17,503 nucleotides of DNA from RYN-433 sp036558265 (GTDB taxonomy: Bacteria; Planctomycetota; Phycisphaerae; Tepidisphaerales; Tepidisphaeraceae). Each line of letters begins with the position of its first letter. Position 1 is the stretch's first letter. The notes beneath the pieces are model-generated. The model saw only the letters and a list, made by a program, of their open reading frames with translations, made no database searches and was not told the DNA's origin. This document shows, in pieces, positions 15,120-17,503 of this stretch. The stretch covers positions 1-17,503 of the forward strand of contig DATBFY010000061.1 of NCBI GenBank assembly GCA_036558265.1, given 5' to 3'. Made by a program: the position numbers and the translations under genes.

Positions 15120-15347
15120 GTCGCTCATCCTCGAACCCGACGGTGAATGTCCGGTCATCGCCGCGCGAAGCGCGGGTTGAATGGGGGCGAAACCAGCGCT
15201 AATCGGATGCCGCTCCGAGTCCGGCGGTTACCCGCGCTCCTGCCAATCTGTGGCGACCAAGTTACCGAGATAAGTTAGTTATTACAAGCTAATTTTTGGA
15301 TCGTGTTTCCCAACCCGCGGGCGCGCTCTTACAATCGCGTGTACCGC
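15120..15347. promoter_or_regulatory. Divergent promoter region between the OlsF-like gene and the NtrC-type regulator
   Basis: 228 bp, with an AT-rich island at 15262-15297 in otherwise GC-rich DNA, as expected of a divergent promoter. On the plus strand TACAAT (15330-15335) is a good -10 hexamer with a poor -35 candidate, TTCCCA (15307-15312), 17 bp upstream. It would give a very short leader before the ATG at 15348. These assignments are by eye only. No coding sequence is seen. Confidence 0.35.
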
Positions 15348-16757
<1,410 letters not shown>

Positions 16758-16831
16758 CCCCCCAATTCGTATAGGTGAAACACGTACAAACAGCATCCGA
16801 TCAAGTTTCCCCTGCCTACTTTTGTGCAAAT

Positions 16832-16875
16832 TCCAGACGAAGTTCTGGACGTGATCATGTCGGGCACGTTATATT
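16832..16875 (+). promoter_or_regulatory. Dyad overlapping a candidate promoter for the pseudopilin-like gene
   Basis: A perfect inverted repeat, TCCAGA (16832-16837) with TCTGGA (16844-16849), overlaps a -35-like TGGACG (16846-16851). Eighteen bases further is a -10-like TATATT (16870-16875), 76 bp ahead of the start codon. The position fits an operator or activator site. There is no direct evidence of which protein binds. Confidence 0.35.
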
Positions 16876-16951
16876 CAGACCCCGTTAAGCACTTCAAAGG
16901 TTCGCGTCAGATCGGGCCGTCATGCGATCTAAAGGCTGAGGAGTAGTCGAA

Positions 16952-17503
16952 ATGCGCACGTCTCGTCCTCTCGTCCGCGGCTTTACGCTGGTGGAGTTGT
17001 TGGTCGTCATCGGGATCATCGCGCTGTTGATCGCGATCCTGATGCCGGCGTTAGCGCGAGCGCGTCAACAGGCAAACGCCCTGAAATGCGCGACGCAGAT
17101 GCGTGATATCGGCCAACAGCTTTTGCTCTATGCGAACAACTACAAGGGGCAGATCTTTCCGTGCGGGCAGAACGGGTATCACTTAGGCGGCGCCGTCGCC
17201 GAGAGTCAGCGCTGGCCGACGATTGTCTTCGACCAACGAAGCAACCGGATGGATGCGAGCAACCATTTTGTGCCGGACATCATGATCTGTCCGATGGATT
17301 CGCGCGCCGACCTGGACTCACGGGGAGGCAGCCACAGTTACAACCTGAGCGCCGGGTTCTCGCCGCAACCCCCCGGCGGAACGGCTGACACCGTTACCAA
17401 GAGTAAATACTGGATTCGATATGGCACCCCCATTCCGGGGTTCTCTTATGCGGACGTCCTGCTGCTGGCCGATAAGTGGCCGGCGCGTGCCGAGTGGCAC
17501 ATC
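16952..17503 (+). CDS. Type II pseudopilin-like protein with prepilin N-terminal methylation motif, C-terminus cut off
   Basis: 184 codons are present and the gene continues past the right edge. The ATG at 16952 has GAGGAG eight bases upstream. The N-terminus is a class III (type IV prepilin) signal: a basic leader MRTSRPLVRG, cleavage before Phe in G-FTLVELLVV, the conserved Glu at mature position 5, and a long hydrophobic helix to about residue 33 that continues as a charged helix (RARQQANALKCATQMRDIGQ). The rest is a soluble domain with aromatic and Gly/Pro-rich segments (GQIFPCGQNGY, MICPMDSRADLDS, SHSYNLSAGFS, VLLLADKW), typical of the large family of planctomycete pseudopilin-like proteins that process through a PilD-type peptidase. 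Four cysteines are visible. The individual role is unknown; these genes occur in many copies per genome. The upstream neighbour is the NtrC-type activator, but a regulatory link is only conjecture. Confidence 0.9.
   Translation, partial: MRTSRPLVRGFTLVELLVVIGIIALLIAILMPALARARQQANALKCATQMRDIGQQLLLYANNYKGQIFPCGQNGYHLGGAVAESQRWPTIVFDQRSNRMDASNHFVPDIMICPMDSRADLDSRGGSHSYNLSAGFSPQPPGGTADTVTKSKYWIRYGTPIPGFSYADVLLLADKWPARAEWHI

Noticed and set aside
16862..16879. Sigma-54 promoter (GGGCACGTTATATTCAG) ahead of the pseudopilin gene
   Set aside because: The -24-like GGGCACG is good, but the -12 part reads ATTCA, lacking the GC that sigma-54 needs; a sigma-70-like -10 fits as well.

Overview
This high-GC window most likely comes from a planctomycete, probably of class Phycisphaerae (Tepidisphaerales-like). 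Three things point there. A pseudopilin-like protein has the very long 'FTLVELLVVIGIIALLIAILMPALARARQQAN' type of N-terminus seen in great numbers in that class (only its key parts are quoted in the entries). A secreted repeat protein opens with an LEPR-XLL-like motif (LEQRQMM). The gene content is a loose set of single genes with few operons and with intergenic repeat elements. No rRNA, tRNA, transposase, CRISPR array or phage gene was seen.

Layout. At 1-318 (-) is the N-terminal part of a secreted von Willebrand factor A protein. Upstream of it on the same strand is a 1108-residue membrane protein whose C-terminus is a GH10 xylanase-like domain (423-3749). A non-coding stretch (3750-4100) holds a 159-bp inverted-repeat element and leads into an AEC-family transporter (4101-5087, +). 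A strong hairpin separates the transporter from a convergent RTX-repeat/calpain-like cysteine protease (5175-6965, -). Next come hisA (7184-7909, -) and, divergent from it, a uvrC without the C-terminal helix-hairpin-helix region (8005-9495, +), which ends at a clear rho-independent terminator.

From 9676 to 15119 four genes lie on the minus strand. In transcription order they are a bifunctional OlsF-like acyltransferase (ornithine lipid synthesis), two tandem paralogous exported proteins of unknown function (one a lipoprotein, one without the lipobox cysteine), and an exported serine hydrolase (beta-lactamase class C fold) fused to a DUF4185-like domain. Divergent from these, on the plus strand, is an NtrC-type sigma-54 activator (15348-16757). 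It is followed by the start of a pseudopilin-like gene (16952 to the window edge) with a dyad and a candidate promoter in front.

The window looks like ordinary chromosome rather than a defence or mobile island. The parts worth following up are the unusual domain fusions (membrane module + GH10 with an Asp where the acid/base Glu is expected; RTX + calpain; serine hydrolase + DUF4185), the tandem paralogues with different membrane anchoring, and several repeat-like sequences, two of which lie in frame inside the NtrC-type gene. I see no convincing evidence of a wholly new multi-gene system.
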